From: Atherinomorus stipes
Lineage: Eukaryota; Chordata; Actinopteri; Atheriniformes; Atherinidae
Direction of reading: 5' to 3'
Length of the DNA stretch: 64,000 nt
Assembly (NCBI GenBank): GCA_023101725.1
Contig: JALJCO010013421.1
Coordinates: forward strand, 65,001-129,000
Part shown: one piece after another, positions 11,101 through 23,649 of the stretch
Layout of the letters: each line of letters opens with the position of its first letter
How positions within the stretch are numbered: position 1 is the stretch's first letter
Translations under genes and position numbers: made by a program
Notes under the pieces: generated by a model
The model's database searches: none
Seen by the model: only the letters and a program-made list of their open reading frames with translations
What the model was told of the DNA's origin: nothing

Positions 11101-14100
11101 TCACCTGCTTTAAGAAGAAGAAGATAAAGCTGCTAGAACGGACCAGAAACACTCACCTGCTTTAAGAAGAAGAAGATAAAGCTGCTAGAACGGACCAGAA
11201 ACGCTCACCTGCTTTAAGAAGTAGAAGATAAAGCTGCTAGAACGGACCAGAAACGCTCACCTGCTTTAAAGAAGAAGATAAAGCTGCTAGAACGGACCAG
11301 AAACGCTCACCTGCTTTAAGAAGAAGAAGATAAAGCTGCTAGAACGGACCAGAAACACTCACCTGCTTTAAGAAGAAGAAGATAAAGCTGCTAGAACGGA
11401 CCAGAAACGCTCACCTGCTTTAAGAAGAAGAAGATAAAGCTGCTAGAACGGACCAGAAACACTCACCTGCTTTAAGAAGAAGATAAAGCTGCTAGAACGG
11501 ACCAGAAACGCTCACCTGCTTTAAGAAGAAGAAGATGAAGCTGCTAGAACGGACCAGAAACACTCACCTGCTTTAAGAAGAAGGAGATAAAGCTGCTAGA
11601 ACGGACCAGAAACGCTCACCTGCTTTAAGAAGAAGAAGATAAAGCTGCTAGAACGGACCAGAAACGCTCACCTGCTTTAAGAAGAAGAAGATGAAGCTGC
11701 TAGAACGGACCAGAAACACTCACCTGCTTTAAGAAGAAGAAGATGAAGCTGCTAGAACGGACCAGAAACACTCACCTGCTTTAAGAAGAAGAAGATGAAG
11801 CTGCTAGAACGGACCAGAAACGCTCACCTGCTTAAAGAAGAAGAAGAAGATAAAGCTGCTAGAACGGACCAGAAACGCTCACCTGCTTTAAGAAGAAGAA
11901 GGCGATAAAGCTGCTAGAACGGACCAAAAACACTCACCTGCTTTAAGAAGAAGAAGATAAAGCTGCTAGAACGGACCAGAAACGCTCACCTGCTTTAAGA
12001 AGAAGAAGATAAAGCTGCTAGAACGGACCAGAAACACTCACCTGCTTTAAGAAGAAGAAGATGAAGCTGCTAGAACGGACCAGAAACGCTCACCTGCTTT
12101 AAAAGAAGAAGATAAAGCTGCTAGAACGGACCAGAAACACTCACCTGCTTTAAGAAGAAGAAGATAAAGCTGCTAGAACGGACCAAAAACACTCACCTGC
12201 TTTAAGAAGAAGAAGATAAAGCTGCTAGAACGGACCAAAAACACTCACCTGCTTTAAGAAGAAGAAGATAAAGCTGCTAGAACGGACCAGAAACACTCAC
12301 CTGCTTTAAGAAGAAGAAGATGAAGCTGCTAGAACGGACCAGAAACGCTCACCTGCTTTAAGAAGAAGATAAAGCTGCTAGAACGGACCAGAAACACTCA
12401 CCTGCTTTAAGAAGAAGAAGATAAAGCTGCTAGAACGGACCAGAAACACTCACCTGCTTTATGAAGAAGATAAAGCTGCTAGAACGGACCAGAAACGCTC
12501 ACCTGCTTTAAGAAGAAGATAAAGCTGCTAGATTGGACCAGAAACGCTCACCTGCTTTAAGAAGAAGAAGATAAAGCTGCTAGAACGGACCAGAAACACT
12601 CACCTGCTTTAAGAAGAAGATAAAGCTGCTAGAACAGACCAGAAACACTCACCTGCTTTAAGAAGATAAAGCTGCTAGAACGGACCAGAAACTCTCACCT
12701 GCTTTAAGAAGAAGATAAAGCTGCTAGAACGGACCAGAAACGCTCACCTGCTTTAAGAAGAAGAAGATGAAGCTGCTAGAACGGACCAGAAACACTCACC
12801 TGCTTTAAGAAGAAGAAGATGAAGCTGCTAGAACAGACCAGAAACGCTCACCTGCTGTAAGAAGAAGAAGATAAAGCTGCTAGAACGGACCAGAAACACT
12901 CACCTGCTTTAAGAAGAAGAAGATAAAGCTGCTAGAACGGACCAGAAACGCTCACCTGCTTTAAGAAGAAGATAAAGCTGCTAGAACGGACCAGAAACAC
13001 TCACCTGCTTTAAGAAGAAGAAGATGAAGCTGCTAGAACGGACCAGAAACGCTCACCTGCTTTAAGAAGAAGAAGATAAAGCTGCTAGAACGGACCAGAA
13101 ACGCTCACCTGCTTTAAGAAGGAGAAGATAAAGCTGCTAGAACGGACCAGAAACGCTCACCTGCTTTAAGAAGAAGAAGATGAAGCTGCTAGAACGGACC
13201 AGAAACGCTCACCTGCTTTAAGAAGAAGATAAAGCTGCTAGAACGGACCAGAAACGCTCACCTGCTTTAAGAAGAAGAAGATAAAGCTGCTAGAACGGAC
13301 CAGAAACACTCACCTGCTTTAAGAAGAAGAAGATAAAGCTGCTAGAACGGACCAGAAACGCTCACCTGCTTTAAGAAGAAGAAGATGAAGCTGCTAGAAC
13401 GGACCAGAAACACTCACCTGCTTTAAGAAGAAGAAGATAAAGCTGCTAGAACGGACCAGAAACGCTCACCTGCTTTAAGAAGTAGAAGATAAAGCTGCTA
13501 GAACGGACCAGAAACGCTCACCTGCTTTAAGAAGAAGATAAAGCTGCTAGAACGGACCAGAAACGCTCACCTGCTTTAAGAAGAAGAAGATAAAGCTGCT
13601 AGAACGGACCAGAAACACTCACCTGCTTTAAGAAGAAGAAGATAAAGCTGCTAGAACGGACCAGAAACACTCACCTGCTTTAAGAAGAAGAAGATGAAGC
13701 TGCTAGAACGGACCAGAAACGCTCACCTGCTTTAAGGTGAAGAAGATAAAGCTGCTAGAACGGACCAGAAACGCTCACCTGCTTTAAGAAGAAGAAGATA
13801 AAGCTGCTAGAACGGACCAGAAACGCTCACCTGCTTTAAGAAGAAGAAGATAAAGCTGCTAGAACGGACCAGAAACACTCACCTGCTTTAAGAAGAAGAA
13901 GATAAAGCTGCTAGAACGGACCAAAAACACTCACCTGCTTTAAGAAGAAGATAAAGCTGCTAGAACGGACCAGAAACGCTCACCTGCTTTAAGAAGAAGA
14001 AGATGAAGCTGCTAGAACGGACCAGAAACGCTCACCTGCTTTAAGGTGAAGAAGATAAAGCTGCTAGAACAGACCAGAAACGCTCACCTGCTTTAAGAAG

Positions 14101-16450
14101 AAGAAGATAAAGCTGCTAGAACGGACCAGAAACACTCACCTGCTTTAAGAAGAAGAAGATAAAGCTGCTAGAACGGACCAGAAACGCTCACCTGCTTTAA
14201 GAAGTAGAAGATAAAGCTGCTAGAACGGACCAGAAACGCTCACCTGCTTTAAGAAGAAGATAAAGCTGCTAGAACGGACCAGAAACGCTCACCTGCTTTA
14301 AGAAGAAGAAGATAAAGCTGCTAGAACGGACCAGAAACACTCACCTGCTTTAAGAAGAAGAAGATAAAGCTGCTAGAACGGACCAGAAACGCTCACCTGC
14401 TTTAAGAAGAAGAAGATGAAGCTGCTGGAACGGACCAGAAACGCTCACCTGCTTTAAGAAGAAGAAGATGAAGCTGCTAGAACGGACCAGAAACACTCAC
14501 CTGCTTTAAGAAGAAGGAGATAAAGCTGCTAGAACGGACCAGAAACACTCACCTGCTTTAAGAAGAAGGAGATAAAGCTGCTAGAACGGACCAGAAACGC
14601 TCACCTGCTTTAAGAAGAAGATGAAGCTGCTAGAACGGACCAGAAACGCTCACCTGCTTTAAGAAGAAGAAGATAAAGCTGCTAGAACGGACCAGAAACA
14701 CTCACCTGCTTTAAGAAGAATAAGATGAAGCTGCTAGAACGGACCAGAAACGCTCACCTGCTTTAAGAAGAAGAAGATAAAGCTGCTAGAACGGACCAGA
14801 AACGCTCACCTGCTTTAAGAAGAAGAAGATAAAGCTGCTAGAACGGACCAGAAACACTCACCTGCTTTAAGAAGAAGAAGATGAAGCTGCTAGAACGGAC
14901 CAGAAACACTCACCTGCTTTAACAAGAAGAAGATGAAGCTGCTAGAACGGACCAGAAACGCTCACCTGCTTTAAGAAGAAGAAGATAAAGCTGCTAGAAC
15001 GGACCAGAAACGCTCACCTGCTTTAAGAAGAAGGAGATAAAGCTGCTAGAACGGACCAGAAACACCCACCTGCTTTAAGAAGAAGAAGATAAAGCTGCTA
15101 GAACGGACCAGAAACGCTCACCTGCTTTAAGAAGAAGAAGATAAAGCTGCTAGAACGGACCTGAAACGCTCACCTGCTTTAAGAAGAAGAAGATAAAGCT
15201 GCTAGAACGGACAGGAAACACTCATCTGCTTTAAGAAGAAGATAAAGCTGCTAGATCGGACCAGAAACACTCACCTGCTTTAAGAAGAAGAAGATAAAGC
15301 TGCTAGAACGGACCAGAAACACTCACGTGCTTTAAAGAAGAAGATAAAGCTGCTAGAACGGACCAGAAACGCTCACCTGCTTTAAGAAGAAGAAGATGAA
15401 GCTGCTAGAACGGACCAGAAACGCTCACCTGCTTTAAGAAGAAGAAGATAAAGCTGCTAGAACGGACCAGAAACGCTCACCTGCTTTAAGAAGAAGAAGA
15501 TAAAGCTGCTAGAACGGACCAGAAACGCTCACCTGCTTTAAGAAGAAGAAGATGAAGCTGCTAGAACGGACCAGGAACGCTCACCTGCTTTAAGAAGAAG
15601 AAGATAAAGCTGCTAGAACGGACCAGAAACACTCACCTGCTTTAAGAAGAAGAAGATAAAGCTGCTAGAACGGACCAGAAACACTCACGTGCTTTAAGAA
15701 GAAGAAGATAAAGCTGCTAGATCGGACCAGAAACACTCACCTGCTTTAAGAAGAAGAAGATAAAGCTGCTAGAACGGACCAGGAACGCTCACCTGCTTTA
15801 AGAAGAAGAAGATAAAGCTGCTAGAACGGACCAGAAACACTCACGTGCTTTAAGAAGAAGAAGATAAAGCTGCTAGATCGGACCAGAAACACTCACCTGC
15901 TTTAAGAAGAAGAAGATAAAGCTGCTAGAACGGACCAGGAACGCTCACCTGCATTAAGAAGAAGATAAAGCTGCTAGAACGGACCAGAAACACCCACCTG
16001 CTTTAAGAAGAAGAAGATAAAGCTGCTAGAACAGACCAGAAACACTCACCTGCTTTAAGAAGAAGAAGATAAAGCTGCTAGAATGGACCAGAAACGCTCA
16101 CCTGCTTTAAGAAGAAGAAGATAAAGCTGCTAGAACGGACCAGAAACGCTCACCTGCTTTAAGAAGAAGAAGATAAAGCTGCTAGAACGGACCAGAAACG
16201 CTCACCTGCTTTAAGAAGAAGAAGATAAAGCTGCTAGAATGGACCAGAAACGCTCACCTGCTTTAAGAAGAAGAAGATAAAGCTGCTAGAACGGACAGGA
16301 AACACTCATCTGCTTTAAGAAGAAGATAAAGCTGCTAGAACGGACCAGAAACACTCACCTGCTTTAAGAAGAAGAAGATAAAGCTGCTAGAACGGACCAG
16401 AAACGCTCACCTGCTTTAAGAAGAAGATAAAGCTGCTAGAACGGACCAGA
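8118..16450. repeat. About 52 bp minisatellite born inside the Tc1 transposase
   Basis: Roughly 160 units of AAACGCTCACCTGCTTTAAG plus AAGAAGAAGATAAAGCTGC plus TAGAACGGACCAG, with 46 and 49 bp variants lacking one or two AAG triplets. The unit is transposase coding DNA: read on the + strand it gives FKKKKIKLLER, the segment expected between the second catalytic Asp and the last catalytic Glu of a Tc1 transposase. Both flanks continue the same gene. Frequent CG to CA or TG variants (ACGCTC/ACACTC, ACGG/ACAG/ATGG) point to methyl-CpG decay. Rare variants recur about 2.6-2.8 kb apart, showing a large internal duplication. Confidence 0.97.
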
Positions 16451-16650
16451 TAATCACCCTATTTGAATCCAATTAAAAATCTTTGGAAAGAACTGAAGAT
16501 CCGAGCTATCAGAAGAGACCTGGAACCTTGAAGATCTGAACGCAGTTTGTGGAAGAATGGACCAAAATCAGACCTGAGCAACGTTTTCCACTGGTTTCTG
16601 CATACAGGAGGCGTCTGGATGCTGGAACCACCAACAAAGGTTTTTACACG
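16451..16650 (+). pseudogene. Tc1 transposase, carboxyl end
   Basis: Transposase homology resumes after the array. The block reads SPYLNPIKNLWKELKIR, where a Tc1 transposase has the invariant NPIE. The Glu that closes the DDE triad is Lys here. A TAA lies just before this block, and another stop follows 'RRDLEP'. The rest matches the usual carboxyl tail, including SAYRRRLDAGTTNKG. The tail to about 16862 is Tc1 3' untranslated sequence. Confidence 0.85.
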
Positions 16651-16862
16651 TAGTAGTAAATACATGTCAGTAAGTATTCAATACTTATTCCCTGTGTCAT
16701 TTCACTATATTCCACATAACTGCATTTATGGACATAAATGTTAGGATTTCTTTGTAAGTGTGCATTAGTTGGGTTGTTGCCGACATCTTTGAAAATTTCA
16801 TGTCAATATCTGTGCAAGAGATATATTTCTGAGAAACATGTTGACGTGTTCAATACTCTTGG

Positions 16863-16975
16863 GAAGGGACACCAGGGGGGTGTGAGTTCCCCCCTGGAGG
16901 ATGAGCCGTTACAGGCTTTAGGTACCCCTGCCTCCTGTGACCCCCCCATCTATACACATTTTGGAATCAGTTGAT
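16863..16975. other. Short unique stretch, no gene seen
   Basis: C-rich sequence (CCCCCCTGG, CCCCCCCATC) between the Tc1 end and a hAT-like fragment. Nothing is recognised. Confidence 0.5.
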
Positions 16976-17062
16976 ATCAAATATTGGTAATTAAGAATTG
17001 GACAATATCGGTATTTCGGATATCGGTAAAGAGCACGATATTGAACATCCCTTATTTAGATA
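16976..17062. mobile_element. hAT-like repeat fragment (GATATCGG family)
   Basis: The motifs TTAAGAATTGGACAATATCGG, GGATATCGGTAAAGAG and ATTGAACATCCC match the terminal region shared by many copies in this window, for example 33410-33462 and the right end at 36192. Only the terminal part is present. Assignment to hAT is an inference from the 8 bp target duplication of a related element at 45063. Confidence 0.65.
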
Positions 17063-18085
17063 CATTTAGAATAAATTTGAATATAATTTGATTAGTAAAA
17101 TGGGATTTTAAACTGATTTGAATCAAATATAAAAATTAGAATAGAAACTTAATTATTATTGCTGTGCAGGGAAATCACTGTGCTCCGAACCAGGTTATGT
17201 TAGCAAATGAGAATCGGTTCTTAAACATTTTACGTAGAAAGAAAAAAGCTCAAACAAAAACAAGATAAATAAAAATACAAGAATGAAAAAGAATAAATAA
17301 AAGGAGATAAAAAAGACATTCCACTTATTATCTGAGTTTTAGCCGTCACAGAGAACCTGAAATAAACGTTCCACGTGTCATCTTTTATTTTGGGTGTTGT
17401 AAAATATCTGCCTGTTTCTACATAATCAATACTCGACCTGATCATGGGGAAGATTTAATAACAGGACCTGGACCGGAGTCTGAATATGGTCCCGCGAAGA
17501 AAAGTAAAGACATTAAAGCTTCCAAAACCAACATAAGAAAGCGTTTGTGGAAGAATGAAAACAGGAACCTGCGAGTGAAAACAGCAGAGGATGATTGGAG
17601 TGATTTCTGATCCTGTAATCCAGAAATAAAGATTTCCACACACCAAAGCAGCGTGTGACCTACATTTGCAGCTTCTTGGCTGTTTGCTGCTGAATTGTCT
17701 TTCGCTCGCGGCCGTGAACGCATCACATTGTCCGGGATCGTCTCAGCATGGCCGGAAATAGAAACACAACCAGCATCTTATGTAATTCTTTCCTAAACCT
17801 CTTTCTGACGTAACCGTCCTAAAAACCAGCCTTCATTTACATAACTGTGTCGGAGTGATCTGGCGTGCTCACGCTCATTTCCATATATGCAGATTAGCCA
17901 CACGTAGCATCCAGATCTGCTGCTGTGATGCTGCACGCACACCCGGTCATGCACGCTCTGCGTGACGTCTCACAGACCTGCTGATCGTCCCGTCCTGCAG
18001 ATCCTGTCCTTTAAAACGGGTTTCTGTACCTGAATATCGGAGTTTCCTACATCCCAGCTTCACCTTGAACTCAGCAGCTGTGAAA
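17063..18085. other. Unique sequence, no gene seen
   Basis: AT-rich to about 17450, then more balanced with some CpGs near 17700 and 17950. Short open frames occur, but none resembles a known protein. Confidence 0.55.
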
Positions 18086-18204
18086 CAGCTCTGAATAGGG
18101 ATGCACGATATGATCGGCTCCCTATCGGTATCGGCCAATATCGGCCTTAAAACTGAGTATTGGGCATTGGCCACCCCGTCGATATTTAACCGATATTTAA
18201 CCAA
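18086..18204. mobile_element. hAT-like repeat fragment (GGGATGCACGATAT family)
   Basis: It begins TAGGGATGCACGATATGATC and runs through repeated TATCGG motifs to about 18204. It matches the left end of the complete element at 45063 (tagacttgcatgatatta, ttaaaactga). It is truncated on the right. Confidence 0.65.
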
Positions 18205-18292
18205 TCAGTCCGCTGTTTCTTAAGTCTAAAAAAAAAAAAAAAACTTCTTCAAAAACTTCTTTTTTACAGATGTTAAAACTTCTAAAGACTAG

Positions 18293-18530
18293 GGGTAGGA
18301 AAGAATATCGATACACTGAAATATTGCGATATTTTCATATGCTGATATCATATTGACAGCTAAAACACAGTATTGGTCTATTTTACTAATGGAATATCGC
18401 AATAATTCATCGTTCAGTTAAGAAATCTCGCAAGAATTCACAGAAATTTTGTGATATTTTTATATGCTGATATCATATTGACATTCAAAAACGTGGTATC
18501 GATCTATCGATCTATGGGCTAAGGCGATAC
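18293..18530. repeat. Two diverged copies of an ATTGCGATATTTTC repeat
   Basis: About 18316-18390 and 18445-18515 share GATATTTT(C/T)ATATGCTG and ATATCATATTGACA. They probably represent another small DNA transposon, or its duplicated arm. 18205-18292 before it is AT-rich with an A run. Confidence 0.55.
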
Positions 18531-18808
18531 CGCTCTGAGCCGGGGGGCAAATGATTGACAGCTGATGCTGCAGCTAAATCTGGGCTAAATGCTAACCAAG
18601 CTAACTCTAAACTAACAGGAGCTAACGAAGATTAGCCCCCTGAGAAGCGGGTAAAGGTAAGACACGCTTAGACTGATATTATCTGACTCAAAAGCGCCGT
18701 TGTGCAACTAAAACCTGACTGAGAGCAAACAAGGAGCGAACGGTCAGCAGGCCGACATCCAGTCTGCCCCATGTCAATCAAAAGGACACGCCCTGATTTA
18801 ATTTATTT
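18531..18808. other. Unique sequence, no gene seen
   Basis: Contains several GCTAA repeats around 18570-18640 and otherwise nothing recognisable before the 18 bp satellite. Confidence 0.5.
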
Positions 18809-19163
18809 CTACGTAGAATGATGGAACTACATAGAATGATGGAACTACGTAGAATGATAGAACTACGTAGAATGATAGAACTATAGAACTACGTAGAATG
18901 ATGGAACTACGTAGAATGATGGAACTACGTAGAATGATGGAACTACGTAGAATGATGGAACTACGTAGAATAATAGAACTACATAGAATGAAGGAACTAT
19001 GTAGAATGATAGAACTACATAGAATGATAGAACTACGTAGAATGATAGAACTACGTAGAATGATGGAACTACGTAGAATGATAGAACTACGTAGAATGAT
19101 GGAACTACGTAGAATGAAAGAACTACGTAGAATGATGGAACTATGTAGAATGATAGAACTTCG
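18809..19163. repeat. 18 bp satellite, left block
   Basis: Units of CTACGTAGAATGATAGAA, with A/G after ATGAT and CGT, TGT, CAT or AGT in the CTACGTAG core. The unit carries an 8 bp palindrome, CTACGTAG. The block is continuous in sequence type with 19760-22416 across an inserted element. Confidence 0.95.
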
Positions 19164-19751
19164 TAGCCTGGTACACCAGCCTGACTAACGCCATGTATGA
19201 GATACACGGCAAGTCAGTCTGGGTTCCCTCTATTGGAGAATGATTCCACTCCGGTAAAAAATTGACCGGACCAATCACAGCGCAGCAGTAGAATTATTAA
19301 TAGATGAACGTTAAACTCCTCCGACGTTTCCACTGCTGTTTTGCTCTGTTTTGGTGCGTAACTAACAGCTTCCGGGTCATAGTCACATGACGTGCGACAG
19401 AAACGCTTTCTCATATTAGTAGTTCAGCAATAAACAATGCTGACATGTAACAGAGTATTTATAATAATAAAACCAAACATTCTATGTTAATATACACAAG
19501 AAAACTACATTAAATAGAGAGGGAAAAACAACATGAAAACGCTGACTTCCGGCGTAGCCATAGCAACGTAGCAACAGAGTGCCGAGCTACGCCAGCTACA
19601 GTCACTTCTGACTGGTTCTCTCCGGTTCACTGTCCTCCTGTTAGTCCCGCCTCTCGTCTCGCATTGGAAATCAGTCTCCAACGGAGGGAATCCAGACTGA
19701 CTTGCCGTGTATCTCATACATGGCGTTAGTCAGACTGGTGTACCAGGCTAC
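19164..19751. mobile_element. 588 bp inverted-repeat element inserted in the satellite
   Basis: The left end TAGCCTGGTACACCAG and right end CTGGTGTACCAGGCTA open long, near-perfect terminal inverted repeats of about 70 bp (19164-19237 and about 19678-19751). GAACTTCG flanks both sides (19156-19163 and 19752-19759). It is a variant of the satellite unit, so it reads as an 8 bp target duplication. There is no transposase frame, so the element must have been mobilised in trans. An 8 bp duplication suggests hAT, but the superfamily is not certain. Confidence 0.88.
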
Positions 19752-19759
19752 GAACTTCG

Positions 19760-22416
19760 TAGAATGATGGAACTACATAGAATGATAGAACTATGTAGAA
19801 TGATGGAACTAAGTAGAATGATAGAACTATGTAGAATGATAGAACTACGTAGAATGATAGAACTATGTAGAATGATGGAACTAAGTAGAATGATAGAACT
19901 ATGTAGAATGATGGAACTAAGTAGAATGATAGAACTATGTAGAATGATGGAACTAAGTAGAATGATGGAACTACGTAGAATGATGGAACTAAGTAGAATG
20001 ATGGAACTATGTAGAATGATGGAACTAAGTAGAATGATAGAACTATGTAGAATGATGGAACTAAGTAGAATGATAGAACTAAGTAGAATGATAGAACTAA
20101 GTAGAATGATGGAACTACGTAGAATGATGGAACTATGTAGAATGATGGAACTATGTAGAATGATGGAACTAAGTAGAATGATAGAACTAAGTAGAATGAT
20201 AGAACTACGTAGAATGATAGAACTATGTAGAATGATGGAACTACGTAGAATGATAGAACTAAGTAGAATGATAGAACTACGTAGAATGATAGAACTATGT
20301 AGAATGATGGAACTACGTAGAATGATAGAACTATGTAGAATGATGGAACTAAGTAGAATGATAGAACTAAGTAGAATGATAGAACTACGTAGAATGATAG
20401 AACTATGTAGAATGATGGAACTAAGTAGAATGATAGAACTAAGTAGAATGATAGAACTACGTAGAATGATGGAACTACGTAGAATGAAAGAACTACGTAG
20501 AATGATGGAACTATGTAGAATGATGGAACTACGTAGAATGATAGAACTACGTAGAATGATGGAACTATGTAGAATGATAGAACTACGTAGAATGATGGAA
20601 CTATGTAGAATGATGGAACTACGTAGAATGATGGAACTACATAGAATGATAGAACTACGTAGAATGATGGAACTACGTAGAATGATAGAACTACGTAGAA
20701 TGATGGAACTATGTAGAATGATGGAACTAAGTAGAATGATAGAACTAAGTAGAATGATAGAACTACGTAGAATGATAGAACTATGTAGAATGATGGAACT
20801 ACGTAGAATGATAGAACTAAGTAGAATGATAGAACTACGTAGAATGATAGAACTACGTAGAATGATGGAACTAAGTAGAATGATAGAACTATGTAGAATG
20901 ATGGAACTATGTAGAATGATGGAACTACGTAGAATGATGGAACTACCTAGAATGATAGAACTACGTAGAATGATGGAACTACGTAGAATGATAGAACTAC
21001 GTAGAATGATGGAACTATGTAGAATGATAGAACTACGTAGAATGATGGAACTACCTAGAATGATGGAACTACGTAGAATGATGGAACTACCTAGAATGAT
21101 AGAACTACGTAGAATGATGGAACTACGTAGAATGATAGAACTACGTAGAATGATGGAACTACGTAGAATGATAGAACTACGTAGAATGATGGAACTACGT
21201 AGAATGATAGAACTACGTAGAATGATGGAACTACGTAGAATGATGGAACTATGTAGAATGATGGAACTACGTAGAATGATGGAACTACATTAGAATGATA
21301 GAACTACGTAGAATGATAGAACTAGGTAAAATGATAGAACTACGTAGAATGATGGAACTACGTAGAATGATAGAACTACATAGAATGATGGAACTATGTA
21401 GAATGATAGAACTACGTAGAATGATGGAACTATGTAGAATGATGGAACTACGTAGAATGATGGAACTACCTAGAATGATAGAACTACATAGAATGATGGA
21501 ACTATGTAGAATGATAGAACTACATAGAATGATGGAACTACCTAGAATGATAGAACTACGTAGAATGATGGAACTACCTAGAATGATAGAACTACGTAGA
21601 ATGATGGAACTACGTAGAATGATGGAACTACGTAGAATGATGGAACTACCTAGAATGATAGAACTACGTAGAATGATGGAACTACGTAGAATGATAGAAC
21701 TACGTAGAATGATGGAACTATGTAGAATGATAGAACTACGTAGAATGATGGAACTACCTAGAATGATAGAACTACGTAGAATGATGGAACTACCTAGAAT
21801 GATAGAACTACGTAGAATGATGGAACTACGTAGAATGATAGAACTACGTAGAATGATGGAACTACCTAGAATGATAGAACTACGTAGAATGATGGAACTA
21901 CGTAGAATGATAGAACTACGTAGAATGATGGAATTACGTAGAATGATGGAACTACGTAGAATGAGAGAACTACGTAGAATGATGGAACTACGTAGAATGA
22001 TAGAACTATGTAGAATGATAGAACTATGTAGAATGATAGAACTACGTAGAATGATGGAACTACGTAGAATGATGGAATTACGTAGAATGATAGAACTACG
22101 TAGAATGAGAGAACTACGTAGAATGATGGAACTACGTAGAATGATGGAACTACGTAGAATGATAGAACTACGTAGAATGATGGAATTACGTAGAATGATA
22201 GAACTACGTAGAATGAGAGAACTACGTAGAATGATGGAACTACGTAGAATGATAGAACTACGTAGAATGATGGAATTACGTAGAATGATAGAACTACGTA
22301 GAGTGATGGAACTATGTAGAATGATGGAACTACGTAGAATGATGGAACTACGTAGAATGATAGAACTACGTAGAGTGATGGAACTATGTAGAATGATGGA
22401 ACTACGTAGAATGATA
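19760..22416. repeat. 18 bp satellite, main block
   Basis: About 148 units of the 18 bp repeat with almost no indels; one extra base occurs near 21289. Because 18 is a multiple of 3, one + frame stays open for over 1.5 kb and reads as (M/I)-M-E-L-R-R hexapeptides. The variable sites change amino acids freely (Met/Ile, Arg/Cys/Ser/His/Pro), so there is no sign of protein selection. CGT/TGT/CAT alternation at the core fits CpG decay. Confidence 0.96.
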
Positions 22417-22433
22417 CATCATTCTATCTAACA

Positions 22434-22878
22434 GCCTCGCACTTCTACGTCACATTGCAAATAGCGTATCCCACGTGGGGTTTCTATCTGTCCATTGGAA
22501 GGCAGGTAACCCTCCACTACACACTAGAAGTAAAGACAGCACGACTGTAGCTTCGGAGTTGAGAAGCTAATTAGCTAACTGTTTGTTAGCATGGCGGAAC
22601 AAGCTTGTTTGTCGGCTCTATTTCCTGTCTGTAACGAAATAAGAGCGGAGGGCGGAGCTTCCTTCATACACTGATGGGAGGCAGCCAATCAGACGGAAGT
22701 TCATGAGAAGGACCCGGAAAAGCTGCCGTTGGACCACAAGCCTCTCTTCTAGTATACAAATACAGCTGGATACAAAGATACCAGAAGGTTTTTTTAAACA
22801 GAAACGATGCAGAATGCATTCAATAATAATGGAGAACACAGAAATATTAATGACATCACCATGGAAGTACAACTTTAA
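22434..22878 (+). repeat. Dispersed repeat, copy 1 of 2
   Basis: This stretch of about 445 bp, from CAGCCTCGCACTTC to GTACAACTTTAAAT, is found again in reverse complement at 46084-46530 with high identity. The matching edges are sharp. It has no coding frame shared by both copies. It is probably a non-autonomous mobile element of unknown class. Strand is arbitrary. Confidence 0.85.
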
Positions 22879-23590
22879 ATAACGTGATGTAACATCATTC
22901 TGCGCATGTCAGACAGGATTATTCTGAATAAATGTCGGCGCATGTACACGCCAGATCAGAATGAATTAGTTCCCATGGAAACAGATGCCCTGAAATCCTA
23001 AATCATTTCATTTCGGATTTCATTCCGAAAGGGAAAAGAGTCTCCATGGAAACGTGCCCAGTGAGACCAGTTCATTTTAAACATCTGGCTGTTCTGTCTG
23101 TGTGGAGGAACAAATCCTTAAAAAGCATGTTTATCCTTCTCAGTTATGATGTTTATGATCATTTACAGGCGTTAACTTTGGAATCAAAGTGATTGGGGAA
23201 TTCTAGCAGTAAAATATGATATGAAAAATCAGAAAATTGCCCTGTTTTAAATAAATAAATATGTCTTATGGTCCAGTGTGACTTGTATATGTTTTTTTTT
23301 CTCTTCATGATGCATTTATTGGCTGATGCGACTTGTAGTCCAGAAAATTTGGTGATCACTGTTGTGTCACTACATATGGTATTAGTTTTAATATTTCTAT
23401 GATCAATATTAAGAAAGCCTCACAGCACCACTGCTTATTTGATGTTTAATGGAAGCAAGTAAAACCATTAAAGTCTGATTGATTTCATCAAGTGAACAGT
23501 CTCAGTATGCGTTCTCGATTGAGTGGACTTTTCATGATACATCAGAAAAACCGCAAACAGGGACTAGTTAGAATAATACATATTTATTAA
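22879..23590. other. Unique AT-rich sequence, no gene seen
   Basis: No recognisable coding, RNA or repeat structure beyond short A/T runs. Confidence 0.5.

Positions 23591-23649
<59 letters not shown>
23591..23649. repeat. (CTAT)n microsatellite
   Basis: About 14 uninterrupted CTAT units. Confidence 0.97.

Larger units (their letters stand above)
6223..16862 (+). mobile_element. Tc1-like transposon, swollen by a minisatellite
   Basis: Transposase pieces lie in the correct order and strand at 6390-6885, 7996-8117 and 16451-16650. They are followed by a Tc1-type 3' tail ending GTTGACGTGTTCAATACT near 16862. A plausible matching 5' terminus, AGTGAGGAAATAAGTA, starts near 6223. The pieces fit one element of perhaps 1.6 kb that was later split by a 1.1 kb insertion and by an 8.3 kb tandem array. 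The terminal repeats are diverged, and TA target sites cannot be fixed with certainty. It is inactive. Confidence 0.82.

Noticed and set aside
8118..16450. CRISPR-like array of regular repeats
   Set aside because: Units are contiguous with no unique spacers, the DNA is vertebrate, and the unit is transposase-derived.
19707..22431. Long open frames (528 and 378 residues) across the 18 bp satellite as a repetitive protein gene
   Set aside because: They follow from an 18 bp unit without stops. The variable sites change amino acids freely (Met/Ile, Arg/Cys/Ser/His/Pro), and the opposite strand is also open in parts. There is no sign of protein selection.
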